In this document: positions 63,808 through 64,000 of the stretch, one piece after another | Position numbering within the stretch: position 1 is the first letter of the stretch | How the letters are laid out: each line of letters starts with the position of its first letter | Assembly (NCBI RefSeq): GCF_025823185.1 | Contig: NZ_JACKVK010000008.1 | Coordinates: 497,565-561,564, forward strand | Length of the DNA: 64,000 nt | Origin: Mycobacterium yunnanensis | Lineage (GTDB): Bacteria; Actinomycetota; Actinomycetes; Mycobacteriales; Mycobacteriaceae | Reading direction: 5' to 3' | Translations under genes and position numbers: made by a program | Notes under the pieces: model-generated | Seen by the model: the letters and a program-made list of their open reading frames with translations, nothing else | What the model was told of the DNA's origin: nothing | Databases searched by the model: none

Positions 63808-64000
63808 TCAGCTCTGTCCGCGTCGCACCTGATACTGGCCGCGAAGATTCGCCGACACCTGCTTCTCCGCGCGCCGGCGCTCAGTCGCGCCCGGGGGAGC
63901 GGCCGACCAGAAGGTAATCGCGCCGCGCCCAGTCGTGAAGTCCCAGCCCTGACCCGGCAGTGCCGGCACCGGATCCAATCCTTTCTCGATTAACTCGTCA
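63808..64000 (-). CDS. C-terminal end of an unknown protein, cut by window edge
   Basis: A minus-strand frame open from base 63999 to a TGA at 63808-63810, giving 63 residues (DELIEKGLDPVPALPGQGW, FTTGRGAITFWSAAP, ending QVRRGQS). Codons mostly end in G or C, which supports coding. The N-terminus is outside the window. Too short to assign. The 152 bases between it and the convergent gene at 63655 contain only a short GGGAA-GT-TTCCC repeat. Confidence 0.5.
   Translation of the reverse strand, partial: DELIEKGLDPVPALPGQGWDFTTGRGAITFWSAAPPGATERRRAEKQVSANLRGQYQVRRGQS

Noticed and set aside
1-64000. CRISPR array
   Set aside because: No regularly spaced short direct repeats were seen at any scale.

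Overview
The window looks like the chromosome of a rapidly growing mycobacterium (Mycolicibacterium/Mycobacterium type). It is GC-rich, with many GTG and TTG starts and genes packed with 1 to 16 nt overlaps. It carries families typical of the group: a secreted cutinase-like esterase, DUF3349 and DUF2563 proteins, an ANTAR regulator, a PknD-type NHL sensor domain and a phosphoketolase. No rRNA, complete tRNA, CRISPR array, integrase or transposase is visible.

Positions 1-13683 hold ordinary accessory metabolism and stress genes. They are a left-truncated phosphoketolase, a small secreted protein, a CsbD-like stress protein with a sigma-F-like promoter, an Ala-rich coiled-coil protein, a DUF3349-GAF-ANTAR regulator, a receptor Ser/Thr kinase, a 14-TM drug exporter with a winged-helix tail, a cutinase, a formate/nitrite-family channel and an amino-sugar module. 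In that module an APC permease is divergent from a ROK repressor coupled to glucosamine-6-phosphate deaminase, with a pseudo-palindromic operator between them. Three convergent gene pairs share their stop codons.

Positions 13680-17413 are mycobacterial envelope/secretion genes: an NHL beta-propeller membrane protein, then a coupled trio read from a near-consensus, apparently leaderless promoter. The trio is a DUF2563 protein, a large helical protein with a glycine-rich hydrophobic C-terminus, and a small membrane protein. It has the layout of an exported effector with its immunity protein.

Positions 17456-63655 form a defence island of about 46 kb with lower GC than the left part. From left to right: (a) a minus-strand operon of an exonuclease-DinG-RecQ triple fusion, a 2151-residue SNF2 ATPase with three repeated cysteine clusters, and an unrecognised 291-residue protein; (b) plus-strand genes for a HIT-PLD-SF2 helicase-S24 peptidase-DUF3427 fusion, a DUF429 predicted nuclease, and a RecD2-like helicase with a C-terminal PD-(D/E)XK-like domain; (c) a tightly overlapping minus-strand BREX operon brxE-brxA-brxB-brxC-pglX-pglZ-brxL, in which BrxL ends in an AlbA_2/Schlafen-type domain rather than a Lon-like one; (d) a SIR2-family protein, then AddA-like and AddB-like helicase/nuclease genes on the minus strand, and a divergent NucS-like nuclease. 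BREX would mark host DNA through PglX and block unmarked phage DNA. The flanking helicase-nucleases and the SIR2 protein plausibly add DNA degradation or abortive layers; this cooperation is inferred from neighbourhood only.

The two strongest candidates for something new are operon (a) and the mixed BREX operon (c), which joins a type 6 marker (brxE) to a type 1/4 marker (brxL) with a swapped BrxL C-terminus.
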